Positions 12,191 to 22,968 of a DNA stretch of 64,000 nucleotides are shown one piece after another. Within the stretch, counting starts at the first letter, position 1, and each line of letters begins with the position of its first letter. Below the pieces are notes generated by a model. It was not told the origin of the DNA, made no database searches, and saw only the letters and a program-made list of their open reading frames with translations. The stretch covers positions 393,665 through 457,664 of the forward strand of contig MNCI01008582.1 of assembly GCA_015680685.1 (NCBI GenBank), written 5' to 3'. The position numbers were made by a program, and so were the translations under genes. This DNA comes from Gnetum montanum (lineage: Eukaryota > Streptophyta > Gnetopsida > Gnetales > Gnetaceae).

Positions 12191-13540
12191 CATACTTATC
12201 CAAATCTCCAAATGCTAAACTATCATGAGCATGGATTTATTATTAGTCTTAAACCAAACTACTAGTTCTTAAACCAAACTACTGGTTCTAGAGGCACCAC
12301 CTAGGACTCACCTCTAATGCTCATGAGACATCAGATAAAAGAAACAATGAGTCATGAAATCATCCTCTAGTGTAGGATAGGGCCTACAACAAAAGCCACA
12401 TGATGCATCTTAGTAGAGGTCGAATACCAAACATCTCCAAGAAGTCCATCTCCAACTAGCCACACAAGTCGATGCTAGTCTTTGACAACCAACAACCATA
12501 CATACATCCAAATAAGACAAACCAAATGTTAATGGTAAAGGGACATAAACAAGATTCAATATCTCTAACAATCCTTAGGATCGAATAATCAAGTCCCAAT
12601 TAAAATTGACATTCCAACAAGAACTAGATCAAATATTTTTATATTATTATTCATTTTTTTGAAGTTTGACCCCATTACTCCATCCTCTCCCCCCTCCTTC
12701 TATGGCTATATATACCTCATATACATATAGCTAATATGAATATTTTATAAAAATAAAGAAAAACATAATGGTATTTTAGATATGCATATCTGTTGAAATC
12801 CATCCTGTGAATTACAAACCATAAGACACATGCCCTAAGTAATTAAGCAATTTCTTTGATCCCTTCCTATATCTTAAGCAAGTAATCTTTTTCCAAGTTA
12901 AAGATTCTAAAAGGAAAATCTGATTATTCTTTTCCATGTCTTTTCTAAACTCACTTTCTTTCTTATTCTCTCTCTCTCTTATAAATCTTTTCAAAGCCTT
13001 GATACTTGGAGCCTTACAATTGCATTCAAAACCTAATAATCTTAGTTAAAATCTTTTGCTACTATCAACCTATGTGAAAACCCTTGCAATGATAGAAATT
13101 TCTTGAAAATATCTTCAAGTAGATGAACTATGCTTATTATGGATAGGAATTAATTTCCTTACTATAAGAAACTTCATTTATGCCATGCTATATTTGGAAA
13201 TACATTATTTCTTTTCATTCTACCTTCCATATTTGCATGAAAATATTTCTCTTTTTATGTTTGGATGTTTGCATGAAAATGTCAAAATTATAGGCCATCT
13301 AATAAATGGTTGGATCTTATTATATATAATAAGTTAGAGGACAAAATTTATATCTCTAAGATTCTTGAAAAAAAACTCCTAGAAATTAATAGAAAGAAAC
13401 AATAAAAAGTACATCGAAAAACCAAAGTTCTATTGCAATATTTCTAAGATATATGAAATAATAGACATTCTAATAATGAGATTTTATGTGGCTATATCTT
13501 CTAAACTATTAAGGCTTTAAATATAAAATTTTTATTAATT
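12191..13540. other. No gene seen, AT-rich
   Basis: No credible coding frame. A 21 bp tandem pair (CTTAAACCAAACTACTAGTT and its near copy) lies around 12247-12290. The rest is AT-rich, unassigned sequence. Confidence 0.5.
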
Positions 13541-13912
13541 ACTTCTACATATATTAGGCACACCACTTGAAGTAATGGTAAGGTGCTTATTTCTTAAGTT
13601 TAAGAAATCAATTCAAACCTAGGCATAAGCACTTAAAAGAGGTTAGACTTTTTCTCATCCATTGTTCTCCCAAGGCCTTGCCTTGGTGGGATGAGCATTG
13701 AGCCTTTAGGTGATGATCTTTTTATTCTTATACATATTAGACGGACCACAACTTGGAGTGATGATAAGGTGCTTATTTCTCAATTTGTAAGATCTAGGTT
13801 CAAGCCTAAGTATAACCACTCAAAAGAGGTTATGCTTTCACTCATCTACCAAACCTTCCAGCATCTAGCCCTAGCAAGATGAGCATTGAGCCTCTGGGTG
13901 ATTCTCTTTTTA
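13541..13912 (+). repeat. Tandem dimer of a tRNA-like SINE unit
   Basis: Two diverged copies of a ~186 bp unit (13541-13723 and 13724-13912), recognised by AAGGTGCTTATTTCT at 13580 and 13766 and by GATGAGCATTGAGCCT in both. The second unit has a pol III B-box-like sequence, GGTTCAAGCCT at 13797-13807. A weak A-box-like stretch (TTGGAGTGATGATAAGG) lies about 40 bp upstream. That spacing and the text between them resemble a tRNA-derived SINE head. No poly(A) tail or flanking duplication was fixed. Confidence 0.45.
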
Positions 13913-14257
13913 ATTCCTACATGTATTAGCTTTCATATGAAATATGAAACATATAAAACCACTTAGAAATAAAAATATAATTAATTTTTAACCATCAATC
14001 ATTCTGACAAAATTTCATAGAGTAGAAAATTATGTAACATGCACAAATTGTATTGACAAATTTATATCATATCTTCATGTTAAATTTGGATTACATGTAG
14101 CCATGTATATTAACTTTCAAATAAAACAAGAATAACTCAAAACATTTGTAACATTGAAAGAAAAAATGTTATTTTTAATTTAAACCAAATAAATATTTTC
14201 TTCGTATTGCAGACAAAATTAAGCATCAAGAAATGGATGCCAAAAAATGAAACAATA

Positions 14258-14262
14258 TTGAC
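14258..14262. repeat. Left target site duplication of gypsy element 2
   Basis: TTGAC directly before the 5' LTR. The identical 5 bp follows the 3' LTR at 21289-21293. An exact 5 bp duplication is standard for Ty3/gypsy insertion and confirms both borders. Confidence 0.9.
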
Positions 14263-15041
14263 TGATGGGACGCAATATCGCGTCATTCCCGCGATATCGC
14301 TGTCCGTCATCATTTCTATAAATAAGAAGCGGCTCTCCCTTATTTCTAATCTAGATCTAGATCCTTAGTGAAACTCTGGCAGTTTTACCTCTCCAGAGAT
14401 AGAATAATGTCCATGTGCCCGTAGTAGGAGTCCCAAAGTGAACAAATCTTTATTCGAAAAAATATTGTACCTGAGCACAAGTTTGTGTATGGAAATAAAG
14501 ACGAACTTTTTGGATAAATCTTGCAGTGCATGGACTAAGCTAAATAGGACTTTATTTATTGTTATTTATTGTTCATTGTTTAAATGCTTTATTAGTTAAT
14601 TAAATCTCTATCAATCCTTCTCTCCTAGTTAAGTGCACTCAATACGACCGCTTCGAGCATGTGCGTTACACTTGGTAATCCTAGCAATGAATAGTGTTTG
14701 GTAATCCTAGAAGGTTGCATTGGCTCAGGTTGTGAACGGTAAGTGGGAATGGATACTGATGCTAGGTTAATTAAGGCTTAGTTAGTTAAAGTTAGTTACT
14801 TAGTCTCTTCACCCTTCACCTCATTAGCATAGGCGATAAAACAGAAAAGATATAAAAATCACATACCTCATACTTACTTAACCATACAACCGTGACAAAT
14901 ACAAGTTTGGGAAGACAACAAATAATTAACCTTAAGTGTTCCATAAGGCATATAGGCACTTAGTCTGCGGAGTTCGACCGGATCATGCGTGTAACGCTCG
15001 TATTCATATGGTTGAGTGTAGGGGTACCTCGCCACTCATCA
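14263..15041 (+). repeat. 5' LTR of gypsy element 2
   Basis: 779 bp, starts TGATGGGACG and ends CACTCATCA. It matches the 3' LTR at 20448-21288 but has fewer GCGATATCGC palindromes in U3. TATA box at 14317-14324 (TATAAATA). Confidence 0.9.
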
Positions 15042-15042
15042 T

Positions 15043-15060
15043 TAGCGCTGTTGCTGAGGA
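15043..15060 (+). promoter_or_regulatory. Primer binding site, tRNA-Asp type
   Basis: TAGCGCTGTTGCTGAGGA, one base after the LTR. It matches the tRNA-Asp 3' end complement used by Athila/Tat elements (TGGCGCCGTTGCCGGGGA) at 14 of 18 positions. All four mismatches are G-to-A or C-to-T changes, as expected from methylcytosine decay. Confidence 0.75.
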
Positions 15061-15187
15061 CTAAGTTGTTTGTGCACTAAGTAGAACATAGGAAATCACT
15101 CACATCGTTGGGAGCTTAAATGAACCCTTAGGATTAATTAAATGAAAAAATTATATAACGGTTAATCAGCACACTAATAAGATAACA

Positions 15188-15973
15188 ATGTCTTCTTCTT
15201 CTCATAAAAGCACTTCACCACCTAGGGATCACACAAGAGACCGTCGGCAGTCTAACACACATAACCAAGAATCGCCAGTTCCTCAACAATATCGGGCAGT
15301 GTATACTCATCATGATGAGTATATACCTGGTTTTACTTTTATCCTCCATCAGGATGAACAACTACACTGGAGAGACCTACAAGGTAACATAATGTTACCT
15401 CTGGATTGGGTAGTCCCTAACATGCTTCTTCGTGCTATTGCACAGATAGGCATGACGGAATTATACACTGAATACGTTGCAAAAGATTATGATATAAGGG
15501 ATTACCATCCCACAGAAGCGCAACGTCAATGGGACTTGTGGCAAAAGAGTCACCACACATTGTTGAAGGACAAAGACCCCCGTAATGCTTCACCCATCAT
15601 AAGAGAAGTTAAGGGTGGTGAACCTATCTCAATAGGTTCTCCACAAAATGATGTTCCCCCTCCTCACGATGGTGAGGAGGTAGGTTATCAGAACCTACAC
15701 TCCACGATTCACAACCCTGGTTTTAATTCCCATGAACACCAAGTGTTCAATGAGGGGACACAAACACAAGATAAGGGCGAGCGTTCTAATCATCATCACG
15801 ATCGGGTTCGAGATCACCAAAAAGAAGGTAGGAGACATCATCAGGGCGATGGCTCTCCTTCTTCTTCCCCTTCATCACATCATTCACCCTCTCCTTCCAC
15901 ATTAGGATGCAGTCACAAAGAGCACAACCATGAGGATAAGGGTAAGGATAAGCAAAATAAGAGACCTCAATGA
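15188..15973 (+). CDS. Gag N-terminal protein of gypsy element 2
   Basis: Open frame of 261 codons starting with ATG about 130 bp after the primer site, the normal place for gag. The N-terminus is Ser/Arg/His-rich. Residues about 35-110 form a folded-looking part with WRDLQGNIMLPLDWV. The C-terminal half is hydrophilic, rich in His, Ser and Lys and low-complexity (a run of SPSSSPSSHHSPSPS). No zinc knuckle is seen. It probably continued originally into the gag domain at 16106, now separated by a stop and a frame change. The role in particle assembly is inferred from position. Confidence 0.6.
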   Translation: MSSSSHKSTSPPRDHTRDRRQSNTHNQESPVPQQYRAVYTHHDEYIPGFTFILHQDEQLHWRDLQGNIMLPLDWVVPNMLLRAIAQIGMTELYTEYVAKDYDIRDYHPTEAQRQWDLWQKSHHTLLKDKDPRNASPIIREVKGGEPISIGSPQNDVPPPHDGEEVGYQNLHSTIHNPGFNSHEHQVFNEGTQTQDKGERSNHHHDRVRDHQKEGRRHHQGDGSPSSSPSSHHSPSPSTLGCSHKEHNHEDKGKDKQNKRPQ

Positions 15974-16105
15974 GAGAGTCGAGAGCAAGGATGAGGGTAT
16001 TGTAGAGAATCAAGGCATGAAAGAAGGAAAAGTAGGGAACCACATAGGCATCATAGACGTCATAAGAGAGATGATCACGATGAGCCCCTACTTGCCACCC
16101 GAAGT

Positions 16106-17761
16106 ATGTTAGACATTACGAAGGCTATGATAATACCTACAAGGCACCAAAAAGATAGCCAGATCAAGAGACTAGACATGAATAATATCCCACAATTTGA
16201 GGGGGAATACAATGCTGATCCGCAGAATCACTTACAGGAATTCCACGATGCCTACACCTTGCAAAATATTGAAAACGAGTGGCAGAAACTAAAGTTGTTT
16301 CCTAGGACACTCATAAAAGAAGCAGAGAGTTGGTACCAGTCCTTAGAACTGGAAACCATTAGGAGATGGAGTACGATGTTATAATTGTTCAACGATAAAT
16401 ACCAAATGTACTCCAGAGTGTCCAACTTGCGTATGCAGATCCAAGGATGGAAGCAGGGTAATCATGAACCCTTGGATGCCACCATGGGCTGATATTACGC
16501 ATTGCTACATCGTTGTCCAAGCCATGGTTATGCACAATAGGATCAACTCCTCCACCTTGTAGATGGGCTAAGACATGAAACTAGGAGAACCCTTGGGACA
16601 TATGCCCAAGGGAGATTATCTAAACTTAGGTCCCATGAAATTCATCAATGGTTGGAGTAAGTAGCTAAAGAAGAAGGGGAGCTACAGAAAAGAGAAAGCA
16701 TGGAAGAGTACAACCACAATCCTTCCCTCCGAAAGAGGGGAGTGAGATTCTTCAATGAAGAGGATGAGTCACCACTCGAAGAGTTGGTGAATAGAAAAAC
16801 CTTTCTACTTCAGATATTAACAAAGGAAGTGTCGGCTAAGGTAGATGAAATATGGAGCTCCTTAGATAGCAAAATTGAAACTGTCCTGAAAATCGTAGAG
16901 GAGTCTAAGGAGGAATGAAGTAGTGACCATGGTAAGAAAAAGTAGAGAGATTCAAGCCATGCACGTGACAAGGGTAAGGGAAAAATGACTATCACTGATG
17001 AAGTTGTGGATTCGAATACAGACAATGACGATGGATGTGAGATCTACCAATATGACCATCCTAAAGGATGTTTCCTAATAATCTCACATCTACAAGAGTC
17101 TGAGGTGTATGCACTCAACACAAGACTTAACAGACGATAAGCACCCTGAAGGTTACCTTATCCCCAAGGTAACCTAAGGTAGTTCCACCAACCATTAATG
17201 TACTATCCCAGTGGAACTCTACCACAACCTATCGAGCAACATCAATAGTGGCAACACCCACAGTCATGGGGGATGCCACCACCTAGACAACAATACCCTT
17301 ACCGGCAACCAAATCCTTATGGCTACTATGTGCAGCAGCCAGTTTCTCCAAGTGACTCTATGGGTCACACAACCCCACAACGTCACTACCAAGTTTAGGA
17401 GTATTTTAGGACTCCTTCTCCTCTAGGAGACACACCATATGCATGCCATCCTTTGAATCCATCCGTTGCTCTTACACTGATAGTTCCACTATCACCCACT
17501 CCAATGATGCAAGGGGAACTCCCCACTCAACCGCAACAACGTAATGCTATGAGAGCTGTAAACCTTCAACCCACTGTTGGTTCTAACAACTATACAAAGA
17601 GAAGAGCTTTCTTCAAAACCAGAAGTCCAAATAAGCTCTCACAACCACAAACAGTTGAGTCTATGATCACTTCTCCAACAAATAAGGCTTCAGAGCTCCC
17701 TTCAAATAAACAACAGAGCTCAACGCACACGGTTATGTTAACATATACTGTTACTGACTAG
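16106..17761 (+). pseudogene. gag domain and linker remnant (element 2)
   Basis: 16106-16384 encodes the retrotransposon gag core: IPQFEGEYNADPQNHLQEF, then KLKLFPRTLIKEAESWYQSL, the usual LFP..L...A..WY pattern. A stop at about 16382-16384 and others follow. 16700-16918 matches 60-270 of element 1 (NPSLRKRGVRFF). 17200-17760 is the Pro/Gln/Tyr-rich segment. The piece shows what lay upstream of the protease in element 1, whose gag start is outside the window. Confidence 0.7.
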
Positions 17762-18190
17762 ATCATAGTGGGCCACCTTCCCAAGAAATTATTTGATCCT
17801 GGAAGCCCCATAATTTATCTCCAAGTCACTGGGAATGAACCTCATAAGGCTCTTCTTAACTTAGATTCCAGAGTCAACTTAATCTCACAAGAAATGTATA
17901 AAGCCTGGAACCTACCTCCACTCTAGAAGAGCAATATTCAACTAGAGCTAGCTGACCAGTCCATCACCATTCCCTTGGGATTGGTGGAGGACATCATTAC
18001 CATTGTGTATGGTTGGTCATACCCAGCTGATTTCCTAGTGATAGAAGTCAATAGTGACAAAGGGTACTTCCTGATAATAATGAAAAGGGCATGGCTGAGC
18101 ATAATAGATGCATGCCTAGGAATCCGTGATCTTTCCCTGATATATCTAAGGAAAAAATTTATGGAAAGATAGAGAAGAAGAAGGTTCCAT
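17762..18190 (+). pseudogene. protease remnant (element 2)
   Basis: Homologous to 1140-1582. The active-site region reads LDSR, so the catalytic Asp is followed by Ser-Arg instead of Ser-Gly or Thr-Gly. LISQEMYKAWNLPPL follows, then a TAG at about 17925. The later part (17975-18172) keeps ITIPLGLVEDI and AWLSIIDACLGIRDLSL. Inactive. Confidence 0.7.
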
Positions 18191-18439
18191 GCATCACATA
18201 TAGTGACTCAGAGGGTGATGACATGGAGGAATGCTCAGCATTTCCTGCATGTAACCGGTGTGCACCAGAGGATAACATACAAATGTGCCTATATGTAGCA
18301 ACCACATAACAAGAGAACACCCAATGGTTGATAGCTAATCAGGAGAGTAGCCCACCAACATGCATGGAACGAACTAGGGGAACAACTCATGCCCACAACA
18401 AAGGCATAGATACATTGGAGTATGAGCATCGCCGACTTT

Positions 18440-18540
18440 CACCCCTTAACCTAAAAACATCAATTGGGAGAAGTTGGACACTTCTAAAAAATTCAAATAG
18501 GTGTTCATTAGTTTGAATCTCTCCCTTTCCATTTATTCAT
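18440..18540 (+). other. Internal deletion junction in element 2
   Basis: Sequence up to about 18490 (CAATTGGGAGAAGTTGGA) matches about 1830-1850 of element 1. From 18537 (CATGGGGGAGATGGCCACC) it matches 4752 onward. The RT, RNase H and integrase genes present between these points in element 1 are missing. No clear repeat remains at the joint. Confidence 0.75.
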
Positions 18541-20447
18541 GGGGGAGATGGCCACCTATGTTCATCATTTGGAGCCCTCAGTTTCTTTTTAATTTTTTGT
18601 TTTACACATTTTTGTTTTACAATTTCTTTAACTCTTCTTTTTTTTTGTTTTACAACATCATTCATACTTTTCCATTTACTTGTGTGTTTGTCTATTTTGT
18701 TTTATTTTGTTAAGTTTGTCACCCAATAAGTGCTATTAAATGATGGTATGAACTATTTTCTACTGGTTGCTAATGTTTGGCTTTTACCTTTAAGATTATG
18801 ATGTTGATACTAAAGTATGGTTCTTTTGATATGACAGGCAATGAGTCCACTTCATCCATACATCCACAAATTTCTATGGTGTCTCTTAGCTTGGAACTAT
18901 ATAGTCACCTTTCTAAATAAGAACTATAACGAATGGGTGACTGGGTATTTCTCAAACTAAGGAAGGACTCATAGAATGAAAAGGATGTGACTTCAAGGGA
19001 ACTTGATGCATTTTTGGTGGCCATTCTCTTTGGTGCTTGGATGTTTTCTTCTTGAGTTTTTTTACCATTTCAACGTTACTCAATTATCAGGAAGCTGAGC
19101 AAATAAAAATCACAAAGTCTTTGCATGGTGTGGTTCTCACACATAAACACATAAAACATTAAAAAAAAGAGTGAGCATTCAAAGCACACCCCTTAGATGG
19201 AATAATCATTTGGGCTACAAGCACTGGTTATGGAACTAAAATAAACATGTTCCCTCTAACTAAGGCCCTTCTCGCTTCCCATTCTCTCCTCTTTCACTTC
19301 GTCAAAATGGTGGTGGCTCTTTGGGGGATGCATTCTTGTTACCTCAAGAGGATGGGTCATCCGAATGTATTAATGTGAAGTTACTAGATGTGGTTTGTTG
19401 AGGCCAGATTTGGAATGGGATCTACTAAGTCACATTAATCATTGAAATACACATGGGGTTGTACACCACCTTGTTCTTGGGATTCCATTCCATTCTCTTC
19501 TCTCTATCCTTCTCTCCATTGTTCACCTCATTTTTGGTTGTATCATTAGTGTATATTTTGGTTGATGCATTGTTTTCTTGTTGGTAAATTTTGGTGGTTA
19601 AGACCTTAACTCTTATTCCAAATGACATTCCTAGAGCCTACAGACTCTTTGAATGTGGGTTTATTAGGGCATTAAGGGCATGAGCCTGCTTTGGGGAGGA
19701 CCCACTGGCATTCCTACTTGGTACACCAGTTAAATTCTTTCCCTTAACATTTTTGCAATCCACTCTATTTTTTTCATTTCCATCTTGACATCCATTTCAT
19801 CGACGTTATAGTTGTCTCTTTTTCTCCATCTTTCATGTTCTTTATTCTTTCTCCATTCGATCGCTACCAAAGGTTCGCTCTTAGTCATGGGGGTCCGAAC
19901 CTAATTTTTTCAATTTTCTCCTAACCCCTACACCTTCAGTAGTCACCATGAATATATCTCCAGACCCGTATCAGCCATACCATAACTCAGCCAATGGACC
20001 TTTCACCAAAGCAAGGTATCAACTGCATTGTGATTCATTTACCCTTGCTAATATAAGGATTTTGTTATGTGTGCAGAGGGCAATCATACAACAATGGATT
20101 GGATTTGGAGGGAACACTTGGAATGGATCAGTGCTAAAGCAGCTATGCAAGGAACAAGATCGATGGTGCATTTATGGATAAATAACGAAGGGCACAATCT
20201 TGGCATTGGCAACAGCAGACTTCTTCTCTCTTCTCTCTTCTCTCTTAGCTACCAAATAAGGCTCGATGTCAAATGTATAAGGTGTTCACTCTTGTTTTCA
20301 TGAACACCAGTTTTTTCATGTTCTGTAATGATGATCCATTCACATGTCGTCCCATTCACCATTAGTTCCATTCAAGTTAATAATCCCATACCTTCCCAAT
20401 ATTTTGTAAGGAACTCAAGGACAAGTTTTTATTCAGTCATGGGGGTA
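18541..20447 (+). other. 3' non-coding region of element 2
   Basis: About 1.9 kb aligning with 4781-6653. T-rich start, no long coding frame, G-rich tract (GGGGG at 20441-20445) right before the LTR as the polypurine primer. A small frame at 20067-20215 shares residues with element 1 (WI.REH, then LWINN, then LGI). Confidence 0.6.
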
Positions 20448-21288
20448 TGATGGAAAGCGATATCGCATGGGCCGCGATATCGCATACACAATGTATCGTA
20501 CACAATATCATGTCATTCCCGCGATATCACATACGCGATATCGCGGTCCGCCACCATTTCTATAAATAAGAAGTGCCTCTCCCTTGTTTCTAATATAGAT
20601 CTAGATCCTTAGTGAAACTCTGGCAGTTTTACCTCTCCAGAGATAGAATAATTTCCATGTGCCCATAGTAGGAGTCCTAAAGTGAACGGATCTTTATTCA
20701 AGAAAATATTGTACCTTAGCACAAGTTTGTGTACAGAAATAAAAACAAACTTTTTGGATAAACCTTGCAGTGCATGGACTAAGCTAAATAGGACTTTATT
20801 TATTGTTATTTATTTTTCATCATTTAAATGCTTTATTAGTTAATTAAATCCTCTCAACCCTTCTCTCCTAGTTAAGTGCATTCAGTACGACCGCTTCAAC
20901 CACGTGCGTTACACCTGGTAATTCCAACAACGAATAGCGTTTGGTAATCCCAGAAGGTTGCATTAGCTCAGGATGTGAATGGTAAGTGGGAACAGATACT
21001 GATGCTAGGTTAATTAAGGCTTAGTTAGTTAAAGTTAGTTACTTAGTCTCTTCACCCTTCACCTCATTAGCATAGGCGATAAAACAAAAAAGATATAAAA
21101 ATTACATACCTCAGACTTACTTAACCATATAACCGTGACAACTACAAGTAAGTCTGGGAAGACAATGAATGATTAACCTTAAGTGTTCCATAAGGCGTAT
21201 AGGCACTTAGTCTACGGAGTTCAACAGGATCGCACGTGTAACGCTCATATTCGTATGGTTGAGTGTAGGGGTACCTCGCCACTCATCA
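20448..21288 (+). repeat. 3' LTR of gypsy element 2
   Basis: 841 bp, TGATGGAAAG to ACTCATCA. U3 contains four GCGATATCGC-type palindromes between 20457 and 20546. TATA box at 20561-20568. The rest matches the 5' LTR closely. Confidence 0.9.
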
Positions 21289-21293
21289 TTGAC
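21289..21293. repeat. Right target site duplication of gypsy element 2
   Basis: TTGAC, identical to 14258-14262. Confidence 0.9.
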
Positions 21294-22968
21294 ATAAATG
21301 AAAATTAAAGCTTAAACAATACAATGAAAAAGTTAAGAATAGGATATCAAATAATAAATGAGTTAGAGTCTAAAAATTTAAGAATGATTCCAAATTCAAA
21401 TGGAAAAAGTGATGGATTCAAATTTAAATAATAATAAGCTTTACTCCTCTTAAAAAGAAGAAAACAAAAGATTAGATAACTAGGTACAAAATCATGAAAG
21501 AAATTTTGTTAAATAAGAAGGGCATCTTGAAGGAAGAAATTTGGAAGAAACAATAATCAAGGAATTTATTTCTTGAATTCCAAAACTATACTAGTTTTGA
21601 ATCCTCTCTAGATTCATCATGAGTAGAACTAAATAATAAGAAAGGAAAAGGTTATTTATATGTAAGCTTTCAAAAGTTAGTCATATTATTATAATTACAT
21701 ATTATAGAGTCAAATAACACTAATTTTAATTATTGTAAAATTAGTAATTTATTATTATTACTAAAGAGGACATATATATTAGAAAAGGCCCTTTTAATAA
21801 GGTTTTTTAATGCTTAAGGATAAAGGTTAATGATCGCCATATAGTAATGAGGAATGGTCAAGAGCAATAGAGATAAGAGCAACTAGTACCACTTATAGGC
21901 AATCTCTTGAGCAAAGCTTCCACTATCATGATCTGCATAGAGGCAAGGGTTCAATTCCCAAAGAGTAGAAAATAATTACTCAAGATTCCATAGGAGCATG
22001 AAAGAGCTTCTCTCAAGCCAAGGAATGGTGTCTAAGGACATAAAGCTCAAACACAAGTTAGAATGACCAACAAAAATAATCAAACATAAAATAATATAAT
22101 CAAAATAGCAATATGACAACAATAAATATAAGTATTACATAGTAATTAACAAATCCAAAAGTTAATAAAATAATAATCTTCAATGTGTAGAAACTAATTA
22201 TGATCATACAATCCACTAACTTAGCCTACTAATTTGTGAATTGGAAGTAATGGTGGAGATTGTCCACTACCTTGGTTGCATGGACAACTTACTATCTAAC
22301 ACAATAAATTTGTGAGCTACTCACTACCTCATCCAATAGGCTTATAAGCTAGTGATGCAAATAATGGGCTTTGTCAACTTATAGGCTAAGTGATCTTAGT
22401 TGGTGGGCTAAGTGATATGATAGAATGAATATTTTTTAGAGAGATGTTAGTATAAATACAACACAAACAAACACTCATTAGATAAACATTAAATACCAAA
22501 TAACTCATAAAAAAATATCTTAGTGAGGTTGTTGTACCCATTCTTAACTTTTTAGGGCATTCTAGAAGCATGTTGTATTAGGTGCCATCTTTCCTAAGTG
22601 TACCAACAACAAAAATAATGGAAATGATTAATTTTTGTAACATCAAAAATAAGCAAAGGCATAGAAAACTCCACAATGACAAAGATGAAGATCATATCAT
22701 GCATATACACAAACAAAAAACATTAGAAAAATCATCAATTAAGATCAAGGATAGTTCGTAATCAAGATAAATTCAAAAATTATTTAAAGGCATACTCATG
22801 AAAGCCCAAATGTAATGGATGAAATTTCTTATCAAGCATATTTAAGGATGAAGAAAACTTGGTTAGAAAACTTCACTTGTAAGACATAGATTACGTTTTA
22901 GTTCCTTATTTTCTCCCATATACTCCAACACACATTTTTTCTCTCTATTGCATGATTAAGGTTTGTGG
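21294..22968. other. AT-rich spacer with one tRNA-like B box
   Basis: No coding frame is supported. At 21948-21958 GGTTCAATTCC fits the pol III B-box consensus and may be the trace of a SINE or tRNA pseudogene, but a convincing A box is not seen. The rest is AT-rich and unassigned. Confidence 0.4.

Larger units (their letters stand above)
14263..21288 (+). mobile_element. Non-autonomous Athila/Tat-like gypsy retrotransposon (element 2)
   Basis: A complete 7,026 bp insertion bounded by TTGAC duplications. It has a 779 bp 5' LTR, a tRNA-Asp-type primer site, a gag ORF, a gag domain, a proline/glutamine-rich region, a protease remnant, then directly the 3' non-coding region and an 841 bp 3' LTR. 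Compared with element 1 it lacks the whole RT, RNase H and integrase block (about 2.85 kb), the junction lying near 18440-18540. It could move only with enzymes supplied in trans, if at all. The LTRs differ by substitutions and by a ~60 bp U3 length change, so the insertion is not recent. Confidence 0.9.
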
